Assembly: GCA_003255025.1 (NCBI GenBank)
Contig: QANY01011430.1
Coordinates: forward strand, 850,769 to 914,768
Source: Datisca glomerata
Lineage: Eukaryota; Streptophyta; Magnoliopsida; Cucurbitales; Datiscaceae
Length of the DNA: 64,000 nucleotides
Reading direction: 5' to 3'
Both the position numbers and the translations under genes were made by a program. Positions 25,231-43,245 of the stretch are shown here, piece after piece (the first letter of the stretch is position 1; each line of letters opens with the position of its first letter). The notes beneath the pieces were generated by a model. The model made no database searches and was not told the DNA's origin. It worked only from the letters and a program-made list of their open reading frames with translations.

Positions 25231-26626
25231 GATAAAACAAATTGCAAAATTATACCTCTTTAGTAATTTGTGCACTTTCTAACTTCGGGCGACAAACCCT
25301 TCACATTTTCTCTTCTTTTACCCTCATTGCTCTTGTTACACATTTGCCCCACACTCTCTCTCTTCATCTTCCATTTTCATATCTCTCTCATTTTTCCAGT
25401 CACCCATTTTCATTTTTTATTTCTTCATGCTTCATTTACTTCATGATTTTATAGTCTTTTCATTTTCTAAAAATTTAAGGTTGAGAGTTAAAATTGTAAT
25501 TTTATTTTTGAAATTTGGTGGAAAATTGGTGAGAATATTGGTCGAAATTTGATGGGTTTAGTTAATTTTGACTTTTATCCAGATTGGAGAGAAAGAACCC
25601 TTATAGAGAGAATGGATTTTATTAATGTTAATGGGTTGTGTTAATTTTTATAAGTTTTGTTAATTTTGATGAGTTTTGTTAATTTTGGGTACGAGTCTAC
25701 ACGATCGTGTAGCAATCCTGTAAGTGTAGACTACATGATGAATACACTGACATCGTGTAACATACATGATGACTACGCGGACATCGTGTAGCCTACATGA
25801 TGGCTACGCGGGCATCGTGCAACCCACAAGATGATTACACGGGCATCGTGTAGTCTGCACGATAGCAAAACTGGTATCGTGTAGTGTACACGATATCTAC
25901 GCGATCGTCGTGTATGCATCGTGCACATTACATATGTAATATTCCTAATTTTATATATTTATTTAAATATAAATAAATATGGAGGTTGAGTGTTGAAGAT
26001 TAATGAATTGACGTTTGATTTGATATTGTGTAAGAAAAATATTGAGGGGAAAGAATGAAGAAAAAGTAGCAGACAACGGGTACACGATGGCTACACGATC
26101 GCAGTGTAGACTATACTATGATCGTGTAGTCATCGTGTACACTACACGGTCACTACATTGTGATCGTGTACCCATTGTCCACTATTTTTTCTTCATTTCC
26201 CTTCTTTAATACTTTTCTTACACAATATCAAATCAAATATCAAATCATTCTTATTCAACAATCAATCTTCATATTTATTAATATTTAAACAAATATATGA
26301 AATTATGTTACATGTATTGTACATGATGCCTACACGACAATCGTGTACACTACACGATGACTACACTACGATCGTGTACCTACTGCCTGCTATATTTTTC
26401 TTCATTAGAGAATGAAAAAATTGTAAAATCATGAAATATGGAGAAATAAAAAATGAAAATGTGCGTATGAGAAAATATGTTTCTGAAAAAATGAGGGAGA
26501 GATGAAGAGAAAGAATGTGGACTAATGTATAAAAAAGACAATGAGAAAAAAGTAAAAGGAATATAGACCTAAGATTAAAGAGTGCATAGATTATAGAAAA
26601 GAGTGTAATTTTATAAATGTTTTTTC
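25231..26626. mobile_element. Second foldback transposon with ACACGAT palindromes
   Basis: The left (about 25231-25475) and right (about 26395-26626) ends are long imperfect inverted repeats sharing blocks such as TCTCTTCATCT and ATTTTCATTTTTTATTTC. A second inverted pair lies inside: about 25915-26095 against about 26150-26340 (GATTTGATATTGTGTAAGAA on the left, its complement on the right). The element is therefore almost palindromic around about 26120, with extra unpaired sequence at 25475-25915. The interior carries palindromes of CTACACGATCGTGTAG type. No reading frame survives. Exact termini and target duplication are unresolved. Confidence 0.7.
25690..26395. repeat. Cluster of CTACACGATCGTGTAG-type palindromes
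   Basis: Three groups (25690-25925, 26080-26180, 26320-26395) of inverted CTACACGAT/ATCGTGTAG motifs lie at short, variable spacing, some fused to perfect 16-mers and others split by 5-20 nt (GACTACGCGGACATCGTGTA). The sequence differs from the ACTACTTGAA palindromes next door. Confidence 0.9.
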
Positions 26627-26893
26627 TAGTTAGTCTTAAAAAACCCGAAGATCTTTTACTCCTTTATGGGAATGTTCTCTTTTTCAATTTTTTTATTGTT
26701 GCTGACTTTATAGTAAACGATTTTTATCAATGAATCAACGTGTCGTTGTTTTATTGTATAGTGTTTTAGGTTATAGTGGACAAACCCCGCCTGCACTGGT
26801 TATGTCCTTTGCTCTTTAAAGGGGCTAAAGCCCTAAATGCTTCCATCCTTGTTCCTTAAACCCTGAACCCTACTCTGTTCACTCTGTGGACTT

Positions 26894-28251
26894 ATGAAAA
26901 TGGCTTTCAGTTTCATTCTTCGCAAATCAGTCTCCTCTTTGGGACCTCTAGCAGGTAGAGTTGTTCGGGCTCAAAGAAATTATCATTCTTTCGTCTTTAC
27001 TGCCATAAACCACCAAAGTGAACTATATTATGAGCGTTCCTTGTGCCCCTCTGTACATTCGTTTCGATACTCTTCGTCGTCGAAGCCAAAAGGTTCTGAC
27101 GATTCTATCGTTCGAGTTATTGAGTCGGAGATCAAGTGCGCTGAGGAGACTGATGATCATGAGAGGGTAAGTTCCGATTGGCTTTTGATTGTGTGCTTTG
27201 CTCAAAAGGTTTGCAAATTGGAAAGAAAACCCAGTTCTGAATTTTCCCTTTCTCTTCTGAATCATATGAAAAATTCCATCTCAGATATTATGAATTTGTT
27301 CAACTAATATTAAAAATCTTAAACTTTCGTACTTTCTATGCAACCAAGCAGAACGTGTTCAACGATTCTTGTAGTAGAAATTGTAACATGCTGGAAGAAC
27401 AAACATTGATATCTTCATTTAAGGTTTCATAATTGGCCTTGAAAACAGCTACTTCTCCTTCAATTTCCTGGAATTATCCTTTGATTCTTGGACTGCTTTG
27501 TGAATAACCGAGTACGCATAATTGGATTTGCTTAGGAACCAACTTATGCTCTTGATTTGAAACTATTTACCGGATAGTGTTTCATGTTGGTTCTGTCATG
27601 CATGGAGAAGAATAAGATTATCCTTTTGATCATTTCCTTTTGTCTGTCAGGTTGAAGAGGTCCCTAGCGGTTTCCCTTTTGAAATTGTGGATAATCCAGG
27701 ACTTCAAACTATAACTCTGAAAAGAACTTATCAAGGAGAAGTTATAAATGTTGAAGTCCACATGCCTGATCTAGTTACTGGTCAAAACGACAACAACGAT
27801 GATGACAATGATAGTGAAAAGGCCAATCAATCTAGCATCCCATTGGTTGTAAGTGTTGCTAAGAAGAACGGACCCTCTCTAGAGTTTAGTTGCACAGCTT
27901 ACGCTGATGAGATTGCCATTGATAGCTTGACTGTTAAGAACCCAGAAAATTCTGAGGATCAAATTGCTTATGAAGGGCCTGATTTCCAGTAAGTCCTTGA
28001 AAGAACTTCTATTGTGTTTTAGTTCATTATTCTTTTACAGTCTATTTTCCCAGGCACCTAGTTTACCAATTTTCTGTTCTGCGTTTTCCAGTGATTTGGA
28101 TGAGAACCTTCAGAAGGCTTTCCACAAGTATTTGGAGATAAGAGGAATCAAACCCAGCACAACCAATTTCTTGCACGAATACATGATCAACAAGGACGGT
28201 AAAGAGTACTTGATATGGCTGAAGAAACTTCAGAAATTCGTCGAAGCTTAA
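26894..28251 (+). CDS. Mitochondrial glycoprotein (p32/MAM33) family protein
   Basis: Member of the acidic matrix protein family that includes yeast Mam33 and human p32/C1QBP, linked in other organisms to mitochondrial ribosome and respiratory functions. Exons: 26894-27166, 27651-27988, 28092-28251, GT-AG introns, 256 aa. Residues 1 to about 60 are rich in Arg, Ser and Tyr with few acids (a likely mitochondrial presequence, ending around RYSSSSKPKG). The mature part has the conserved PFEIVDNPGLQTITLKRTY, an acidic loop (NDNNDDDNDSEK), LEFSCTAYADEIAIDSLTV and the C-terminal FHKYLEIRGIKPSTTNFLHE and KDGKEYLIWLKKL. A second Met at residue 3 is an alternative start. Upstream DNA has AAACCCTGA-type motifs common in genes for translation and mitochondria. 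Role in this plant is unproven. Confidence 0.93.
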
Positions 28252-29083
28252 AACTTTTTCCTTATATCAGTGATTTCGGTACAAGAAGTTTTGTGTTCAT
28301 TAGTTTCAGTTATAGATGCTAAATTTACTAGAAATTTATCATTTAGAAGATTAAAATTGTGACCAGTGGTCCCTCTGTCACTAAGGAAACTTCCCTGAGG
28401 AAATTTCAAGAGATCAAGCAATGGATTGGAACTTCCCTGAGGATTTGATGCTTTTAATATTGACAGTTTTGCCGTCTTTTTGATTCTATAAACATACTAT
28501 CTGAACTTCCTCGAAAAGATTTAATGCACCTCACCTCCGTTGCTTGTTGCTTTACCGTGTCAGGTTTCCAACCATGAATGTGAGTGTTTTGTTTCAAAAT
28601 ACAGACGATATGCTTATGAATTTCACTCCTCGGTCTGAAACTCTGTTCTTGAGTAAAATAACAATTCAGTTAAACCCATTACCAAAATAAAAAATTTCAT
28701 GTTAATGCAGGTTGTTGAAATTTTGATCATCGTTGAACTTCAGTTTAGTTTGTCCCTTGCCACACGAGTGCAACACATAGTTAGGACTTGGAATTCTATG
28801 GAATAACTCGGAATTACAAAGCACGAGATAGATAAAAATTCACGGCATTAAGTTGTGGGTTTGAGTTAGAGAGATTTTGTAACTTTAGATGAATAAATTA
28901 AAGTTAAAGATAAAGCTCTCATTTGTCATAAGAAATTATTCCAAACAGATTTCAACAGCAACTACTCTGCTTTTATTCGATTGGAAATTGGAAATACATT
29001 ATTGAAATTACATAAATGATTACACCAACTCACTCTACCAAGACTCTCCCAGCGCTACTAAAGGTTTTCAATGATCGTTTTTG
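28252..29083. other. Convergent intergenic spacer
   Basis: The 3' flanks of the p32-family gene (+) and P5CS (-) face each other here. No gene was seen. AACTTCCCTGAGGA occurs twice about 45 bp apart (near 28389 and 28430). Confidence 0.6.
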
Positions 29084-35324
<6,241 letters not shown>

Positions 35325-35967
35325 GGTGAACACAGTGGCCTCCGCGGCGCGTCAACTCAGAAAGGATATGAGCCGACACGAAGAACAGTACTTGTGTTAA
35401 GGGCTTTAGCGTTCAGATTTCAGGGGAGAACGAGAACAATAAATATAGCTGTAAAACTTGGTGGCGGAGACAAAACGTTTGAGAGAAGACGACAAGAAAT
35501 GTCTGCACGTCTATTGGCTACGCTATGAGAGAGCTTCACCTTGCTCGGTTGGGAAAAATTTCTGGTGCACGGAAAAATTTCGGTACTCCACGCATATGTT
35601 TTGCACATGCACATGAAAATCAATGTGATTTTCCAATCTCTCGTTTATGTTTATCTTCCTTCACAATTCTTTTTCTCTCCAATTTTATTACACTGAATTT
35701 AGTTTCTACTATATTATGTAATTTTCTATTTGCTTATGTAAATAGAATTTATGTCTCATTTTGTTTCTTCTATGATGTGCTTATGTTAGAATTTTTAATT
35801 GTTATTTGCGGGATTACTTAAAACCGTTGTGCTCGGTAGTTTTGAATACTTTAAACATACAACAATGTGGTATGCCTCCGACCTAAGGATACTTCACGCT
35901 GGTAAATTTATTTTGATTTTCTAAACTTTTGACCTAACGGTACGTCCACATGATATACAAAAAGTAA
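35325..35967. promoter_or_regulatory. P5CS upstream region
   Basis: Contains the 5' leader and presumed promoter of the minus-strand P5CS gene. On the minus strand TATATTTATT (35447-35438) is a plausible TATA element about 115 bp before the ATG. No known stress element was assigned. The plus-strand frame at 35525-35821 shows no domain. Confidence 0.4.
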
Positions 35968-36829
35968 GACTCCGTTTGTTTCACGCTATTTTCATTTATA
36001 ATATTTTTGTAGTTGAACTATGATGTTTATTTGAAGTAATCCTTAAATAAGGCTGCAATTCTAATTTACATGCAATCCTAATTTGCAATCTTTTGAGGCA
36101 ATTGAATTACAGAATAAAATTGAAACAATTCTAATTCACAATGTCATTACAATTATAATATCAAATACAATTATTTTCCTACCATCGTTGAAATATTTTT
36201 TCTCACACTTTCTCTCTAATTTTATTAATTTAATTATAATTATGTTTTAAAATTTAGTCCAGCATTATTAACTTATTTAAATATTAATTAAAATTTATTT
36301 TATTAATTATATTCATTTTAATAATTAATTTTTTGATTTTTAATTAAAATATTAATAACAATTCATTTTATTAATTTAATTAAAATTAAATTTATTAAAG
36401 TTTAGTCTAGTATGATTAATTTATTTAAATATTAATAAAAACAACTAAAAATATTGTTAAAATTTTCATGTGAAAATATTTTTTATCTCTTATTTTATTA
36501 ATTTGATTAAAAATATTTTATAAATTTAGTTTAGCAATTAATTCAAATATTAATTAAAAAATTAATGTTAAATTTGCACATCAAAATATTTTTTAGATAA
36601 TATATAATTAAAATGGCATTTAAGTAACTTTTTGTTATTTACATAAATTTACAGCAAAGTTTAACCTATACCAAATATATAATAATTAATTATCACTCAT
36701 CACATCATAGATTATCATGTATAACTAAACATGACAATATTATTTTGTAAACAATTGAATTGCACGCAATTAAACTATCAACAATTGAATTGCGATTGTC
36801 ATTTTAGATTACGCGAACCAAACGACCCC
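35968..36829. mobile_element. Harbinger-like MITE, 862 bp, TAA target duplication
   Basis: The left end GACTCCGTTTGTTTCACGC and the reverse complement of the right end GGGGTCGTTTGGTTCGCG are related terminal inverted repeats. TAA is present directly outside both ends (35965-35967 and 36830-36832), matching the 3-bp TAA/TTA target choice of PIF/Harbinger elements. The inside is extremely AT-rich and noncoding, so it is a non-autonomous element. Confidence 0.7.
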
Positions 36830-36832
36830 TAA

Positions 36833-37835
36833 AGTTAGTTCTCTTTGCTCAATTTGTGTGAAGGTGAAATGTAATTAGTTGTGTGTGAGTTGGAAAATGA
36901 CATGGATTAATTATTCATGTGTCAAAAATCTGTGTGGAGGAGTATCGAATCTCTCGGTACTCCTAGTGCACCATAAATTTTCTCCCTGCGGTTGGCACTT
37001 TTTCAGAAATTCCTTGGTAAAATATGGTAATGTGGTGTTTACTGATTGCCTATCTAAATGGCTAAAATTTTAAAATTGTATGGAAGAGACCATAGGGAGG
37101 ATCAGGATTCTCTCACGTTCCTTAGAACATGAGAGAATTATGTTGAATCTGGACCGTCCATTTCAAAAATAGACGGCCTTGATTCGATGACACTATAAGA
37201 TAAAATAAAAAATAAATAAAAAATAAAAAATAAAATGAAAAGTTATCACATCATCTCGGTAGGCGTGCTGAAATGATCATGGCCATCCGTTTTTGTACGA
37301 ACGGTCACGATTTAACAAACATAATCACCTTTTATTGGATCCCCAACACGAGGGGATCCATGTCTGCTGTTTCTTTCCGTGCAAGAAAGATAGAAGCCTA
37401 GGGGGTTAAATTTAAACGTATGGCATATAGAATAGAGATATGCTAATTAAATTGTCATGCAGCATGCACATGCATCATTGTAGATTATTTATAATGGTTA
37501 TAATTTAGAGATAACGTGGAATTTATAATGGTTATGATTTTAAATTGAGATTTAAAATTAAATAAAAGATTTATAAATTTCATCACATTTTTTAAATTAA
37601 TTAAAGTTCTGTTTTGAAAAATAACAAAAAATCTGAATTTTTTTTTAAAAACTAAGTGGGAGGGTCGTTTACATTGAAACGTTCTCAAGGTCTCCAATGT
37701 AAACTTGATTGTGCCACAAGGAATGGTTTAGAACAGCTCATAGCGGTCCTCTCTTCAATGGGAGAAACTTTGAAGTAGTGTTGCATTGAGTCATGGAGTT
37801 TCTTGAGAATCTAAGACTTCCAAAAGAAGTGGTGG
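36833..37835. other. Intergenic DNA with a short repeat also found in the WAKL intron
   Basis: No gene was seen. At 37090-37370 is a repeat with GGATCAGGATTCTCTCACG, AACATGAGAGAATTATGTTG and, near its end, GGATCCCCAACACGAGGGGATCC. A related but rearranged copy lies at about 44815-44960. The frame at 36879-37073 has no recognisable domain. Confidence 0.5.
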
Positions 37836-37837
37836 GG

Positions 37838-39771
37838 CAGGGTTGTAACTAGAAATGAGACGCACTCATGTACTAATTCTTCTATTTTTTAGACGCGGAA
37901 AAAGGCTCAAGTAATAACGTGGTTGTTTACTGATAGAATAAAAAGAACTAATTGATGGGTTTAAGTAGTCATATACAACTACTTGAAGGGTTCAAGTAGT
38001 CAGTAGTCATATACAACTACTTGTAGGGTTCAAGTATCATAAATAACTACTTAAACCCTTCAAGTAGTAACCTGATTTTTGGGTTGCTTACTGATAGAAT
38101 AAAAATGACTATTTGAAATGTTCAAGTAGTCATTAATAATGACTTGAATGGTTCAAGTTGTCGTAAAAATAACTACTCGGATGAGTCAATTTTTAGTTTT
38201 GAGATTATTTTTTGTATTCTAAACATGTGTAGGCACAATATGTCAAGTACTAATATCAATGATTTTGTATATGGAGGATTGAGATTTGTTAACAAAATAT
38301 ATGCTTGCAGAAGAATGACTACTTTGAAAATATCAGAGTCGAATCAAAACAAAAATAGACTATTATTGTTGCTCAGAGAACAAATGTAAGTATTTTGGAT
38401 GGTGCATCCCTCTTGATGTAGCGAGTGAAGCTAGTAGCAAGAACAATGATTTAAAAGAACTTAACGACAAGCTTCATTGTGTTTATGTAATAAGGATTTA
38501 AGCATTGGACAGTTGGACAAGCGCATTGATTTTTTTTCATGTTTGCATTCTATGTCTTGCCCTTATAATTATGGTCATTGTTAGTGGTAAATAAGATCAA
38601 TTGCAATATTAATCGCTATGTAGTGGTGCATATTTATATGTTTGAACTTGTTGCGTACTTAGTGCAAGTACCATAGAGGTTGTACTTGTACCAAATTAAT
38701 TTTTTTTGTTGTACTATATGGTTAACTTAATTGTTTAAAACCATGTAAAAAAGGTACATATGAGAAAATGGGGAAACATAAGTAGCCACATACAAAAGTT
38801 TGATAAATCTTACGACTACTCAACTTTCACAAATCTATCCATGATATTCTACTTTCAAGCATAATTAGCCATACATAAAAATTTGATACATCAAAGTGAG
38901 TACTTGAGGTGTTCAAATAGTCATAAACAACTAGTTGAACCCTTCAAGTGTTCACTAGATTGCTTACTGCTAGAATCAAAATGATTATTTGAGGGGTTCA
39001 AGTAATCATAAATAACTATTTGAACATTTTAAGTAGTCATCTACTCAATGAATTGCTTACTGTCAGTATCAAAATGGCTACTTAAGGGGTTCAAGTAGTC
39101 ATAAGCCACTACTTGGCTTCAAATAGTCACTCATTCACTGTATTGCTTACTTTCGTAATCAGAATGACTACTTGAAGGCTTCGAATAGTCATAAACAACT
39201 ATTTAAACATTTTAAGTAGTCATCTGATCACTTGATTGCTTACATAACTTAAATCCATGCAACAAAAGAATTAATTAAAAGTACAAGATTACATAGCTAC
39301 CATCCATATAACAAATATCTAATCCAAAACACATCTAAATTCCTAGAACTTGCAAATACATTAATAACAACTATCTTTTGGCAATAACTCCAAATTTAAC
39401 CCCCCTAAAAAAATTGAAATTTTAGTTACGAATTAAATTTTGTCTAAAGCAAAAAACACTTTCAAGAGTAAATGATGAAAAATGGGTCTCCTTGAAGAAT
39501 AAGAAGAAAAATGAATCTCATTGAAGAATAAGAAGAAGAAAAATGAGTCTCTCACAGGTGAAAGAAGCAAAAATGAAGAAAAACAAAAATGGAGAACGAG
39601 AACAAAGTAAGTTAATTGGAAAAACATTAATTTCCACTTTTATTTGATTTGATAGGACATTGACAAGCTAAATAAAATAAAGATAATGTGAGCCATATGT
39701 ATAAATTTCTTAGTTAAAAAAGGTATATTTTTTCAAATGTATTTTTCAAATGGTATATTACTCCAAATAAC
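37838..39771. mobile_element. Palindrome-array transposon, copy B (left end damaged)
   Basis: The right end, reverse-complemented, starts GTTATTTGGAGTAATATACC, matching the ends of copies A and C. Inside it are GAAGAATAAGAAGAAG blocks next to GGGTCTC (39480-39600), as in copy A. The left side (37838-37870) keeps GAGACGCACT, the inverse of AGTGCGTCTC in copy A's right arm, but the pyrimidine tract and left terminus were not found. Between the arrays (37940-38180 and 38890-39240) lies about 700 bp of unique sequence, including an open frame at 38144-38389 that I do not recognise. Confidence 0.6.
37945..39240. repeat. Palindromic array B (two blocks, about 8 monomers)
   Basis: Degenerate ACTACTTGAA-GGG-TTCAAGTAGT and CCC-centred partners occur at 37945-38180 and 38890-39240. 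They are separated by TTGCTTACTGATAGAATCAA-type spacers homologous to those in the second half of array A. The copies are more mutated than in A and C. Confidence 0.85.
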
Positions 39772-40790
39772 CCTTTGGGGGAGGTGAATTTATACAATTT
39801 GGTATTTTGTTTGGAACGAGATCAACCGCTAGTAAGAATCTGAATAGAAGTTGATGTTAAACATATTTAAAATAACATATCAGATTTACTACATACATGT
39901 AATAATTTTTTTTCTTTGGTCTTCTAATCTGACTAAATTTAGACAATCTATTTTTCTCAAATGGATGGCTCAAATATAACATAATTGTATGTTTAACTAA
40001 ATAAGAGAATATCCTTTTTCTGTTTTGTTTCAAATGTTGAATTATGTAGATGCAATGTTTGACATGGGTGAGTGCGAGAGTGGTCTAATCCTTAGCAAGT
40101 GAGCAAAACAACGTCAGAGAGGACATCAGGAGTTGAATGGAGACCACTCTAAACACTCAATGATGGTGACAAAATGCTCTCTCCTCTAGAATTGGGAGCT
40201 TCTCTTTGTAGAAGTTGAAGATTCTCTTTAGAAGTGGTAGCTTCTCTTTCTAAAGTTTTTTTCATCCTCCAAAATAAAGGAGAAGCCCTCCTTTTATATG
40301 TGACAAAAAGGAGGGGGGACCATTACAACTAATCACTTGATGAGTTGTAAGCTCACCAATCCAAACGCGTCACCTTAGCTAATTAAGCACGCTTAGATGG
40401 ATAAGAGGAGAATCCTACTTGTGCCAATCGAATGACACCACGTGGATCTTGTGGAGTGACCATGATCTAGGAAATACGCCTAGCCGATGGAGCTCAATGG
40501 TGGTATTCACCCAAAGCCTCCTCTTAAAAGGATCTCTTAGGACCAAACCTCATCCCCAAGGTGGGAGGGTAACACACCCTCAATATTCAGAGTGCTCCTA
40601 CTAGAAGAGGTATGTCCTGTCCAATACGACGTAGCCTCGCCCTTAATCCTATCAGTCCACAGCCTCTAAAGCGTTCCCAGAAACCATACGTTCACCTCAA
40701 GTCTTTGTCACTTGACTTGGTGGTTTGTGATATGATGACTCGTTGTGATATCAGAGTTGATGTCATTATTGTCTTCGAGTTGTATTATGA
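39772..40790. other. Retrotransposon-like noncoding DNA
   Basis: No coding domain was found. On the minus strand there is a possible TATA element in ATATAAAAGGAGGGC near 40300 and repeated GAAGCTACCACTTCT-like words, suggesting an LTR read leftwards. The assignment is tentative. Confidence 0.3.
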
Positions 40791-40859
40791 AGGGTGATCC
40801 AGACACCTCCATGGTACACCAATGAGGGTGACATCAATGGTGCTACCATGGGGGTGACA

Positions 40860-41195
40860 CCTCATGGTGTTGTCATGGGGACGACCCCCACGGGTACCTC
40901 AGTGGTGGCATCCCATGGGGTACACCTCACTGGCGGCACCCCAAGGGGTGCACCTCAGCGTGACACTCCATGGTACGTCTCAGTGGTGGTCCTCCACGGT
41001 ACGTCTCAACGATGGTACTACATGGTACATCCCAGCCGTGATACTCCATGGTACGTCTCAGCGATGGTACTCCATGGTACGTCTCAGCCTTGATACTCCA
41101 TGGTACGTCTCAGCGATGGTATTTTGTGGTACGTCTCAGCCGTGATACTCCATGGTACGTCTCAGCGATGGTATTTTGTGGTGCATCCTTGGTGG
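40860..41195. repeat. 26-27-bp tandem repeat (GGTACGTCTCAGC)
   Basis: From about 40960 to 41190 there are some eight head-to-tail units of 26-27 bp with ATGGTACGTCTCAGCGATGG, alternating CGATGGTACT and CCGTGATACT forms, so a dimer of about 53 bp is also visible. Frames across it (40794-41383) are repeat translations, not genes. Confidence 0.9.
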
Positions 41196-41689
41196 AGACA
41201 CTCCCGATACACCGTAAGAGTTGTGTTTCACAGGGAGTTAACATTGAGCTCATCAACCATCGTATACATTTAGTCCATTGTGCAAGTATGACGCAGAGTA
41301 ATCAGGCTTGTACATTATTTCTTCAATGTAGCAATCGATTATATCATCAAGTCCTTGACCCTTTAATTGTTTTCATTACATGATGTATGTGGGATGCATC
41401 GATCTGTTATGGTTAATGCACCTTCTTTATGTGATGTAAGCATCCCTTTATCCTTAGGTTCAACGAACCTACACGAGTGATGTAAGCATCCCTTTATCCT
41501 TAGTTTCATTAGGGGTCAAATTTCAAAACAAATAAATTTTGGAATGTGGGGAGTCCTCTTTCCCTTCTCCCCATTTTGAAAAAAGAAATCAAGTTGAGTG
41601 GCGACATGAGGGTTTGAGATCAAGCGCAACCAAGCTCGGTGGGTCCAGCCGCAGCATGATGAGGTGAGGTCGAGCGTGGGAGACTCACT

Positions 41690-42030
41690 TGTAGGGGAGT
41701 GTAGTGGCGGCATAGGATGAAAATGGGAGGTCAAGCGAGAGAGACCGATTGTGGGAGTGTAGTGGCGGCATCACACTTTGAGGGGGAGTCAAGCGCGAGA
41801 GCTCACCTGAAGGAGTGCAATGGCATCATCACGCTTTGGGGGTAGGGGGAGTCGAGCGTGGGAGCTCGCTTGTGGGAGTGCAGTGGAGCATCACACACTT
41901 TGGGGGGGAGTCGAGCGTGGAAGCTTGCTTGTGGGAGTGTAGTGGCAGCATCACACTTTGGGGGGAGTCGAGCGTGGGAGCTCGCTTGTGGGAGTACGAT
42001 GGCGGTAGCTCACTTTTGGGGATTCCAATG
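41690..42030. repeat. About 59-bp tandem repeat (GAGTCGAGCGTGGGAGC)
   Basis: About five units of 57-61 bp, each running GAGTCGAGCGTGGGAGCTCG, then TTGTGGGAGTG, then CAGCATCACACTTTGGGG. GC content is well above that of the surroundings. Confidence 0.9.
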
Positions 42031-42092
42031 GTTGTATGAGGGGTGAGGTTGAGTGGCAGCATGACATGAGGGCTCTAGGGGTGGCATTGATG

Positions 42093-42210
42093 GAGTGGGA
42101 GTCCAGCGGCGGCTTTGCATGGCGTGGGAGTCCAGTGGTGGCTTTTCTTGGCGTGAGAGTCCAACGACGGCTTTGCTTGGCGTGGTCGTCCAGCAGCGAC
42201 TTGCTTGATG
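42093..42210. repeat. 29-bp tandem repeat (GTGGGAGTCCAGC)
   Basis: Four head-to-tail units of 29 bp, GTGGGAGTCCAGCGGCGGCT followed by TTGCATGGC, with a few substitutions each. Confidence 0.9.
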
Positions 42211-42267
42211 AGGAAGCATATTGGCGACATGGACTTGGTATTTTCTTTGCTTGGGCTAACCAAGTCT

Positions 42268-42317
42268 TATAGGGGGAAGCATACTACCACAAACTCCATT
42301 GAATGCTTCCCCCTATA
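42268..42317. repeat. 15-bp perfect inverted repeat, 20-nt loop
   Basis: TATAGGGGGAAGCAT at 42268-42282 and its exact complement ATGCTTCCCCCTATA at 42303-42317 mark the right edge of the GC-rich tandem-repeat block, directly before AT-rich DNA. Confidence 0.95.
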
Positions 42318-42319
42318 TT

Positions 42320-43240
42320 GACTCATCTATTATCTTCATTTTATTAAATAACTTCTACTTGGTCTGTATAAATGTTAAATAATTTAAAAATGTCAAAAAT
42401 AACACTTCTTGCAAAACCATATAATGGATTATATTAGTTAATCAAAATGTCAAAACAAGTTATACCTATAAATTAATATCAAAGTTTTTAACTTCTTTCA
42501 TACATATTATATTTGATTTTAGAGTACAATACATATATGATTATCTAACTTTGATTAATATTTATCAAATGACAATAAAAATTGTGGACTTAAAAGTAAA
42601 CAATAAGTACAAAAATTGCACAACGAAACAAAAGGTGTACAATGAAACAAAAACAAACAATAAAAAATAATCAAACTTATGGGGAAAAAGGTACTTTTAG
42701 ATCTAAACACTTAGTAAAAGAAATCACATAAACTAAAAAACAAGAGTAAGACCTAAAAATAAATTAAAAAAAAATCACATGAAACATAAATAAAAAATTT
42801 GATCTCGAACTCTTTTAAATAAAATAAAAACAATTACAAATGGATTATGCCATTATACACAAATGATACGCTACAAATTAAACTTATATATCGTATACAA
42901 ATAATTACTATCGAAAATATAAAAATATCAAAACTGAAAGGTGGAGGGCGTATGACCTCAAACCTAGTATAAATCCGCCCTGATTTTGTGTAATGAACAA
43001 GGTAACTATTTGGCCAAGCAAAATTGTCTCAGAAAATCCGAGGCATTGATCAAAACCATCTTCTTTTTATAACTGTTTTATTATTGGTCAACTATAAACA
43101 CACACTAATAATATACATCCATGACGTTATAAGTGCAAAGCAATCTACTCACTAAGCAACAAAACCACACTGATTCACACTGAAAAAAAGCTAAATATTC
43201 AACTGCTCAACTCCGCAAATTTAAACAACACATACCACAA
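42320..43240. other. AT-rich intergenic DNA
   Basis: No gene, repeat or motif I can support. It forms the 3' flank of the minus-strand receptor-kinase gene. Confidence 0.6.
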
Positions 43241-43245
43241 CTAGA

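Noticed and set aside
40794..41383. Frames of 93-111 aa with repeating HGTSQRWYSMV-like motifs
   Set aside because: These are translations of the 26-27-bp tandem repeat in different frames, with no start context or homology.
41815..42272. Frames of 62-78 aa on both strands across the 59-bp and 29-bp repeats
   Set aside because: They are shadows of tandem repeats; several frames are open at once.
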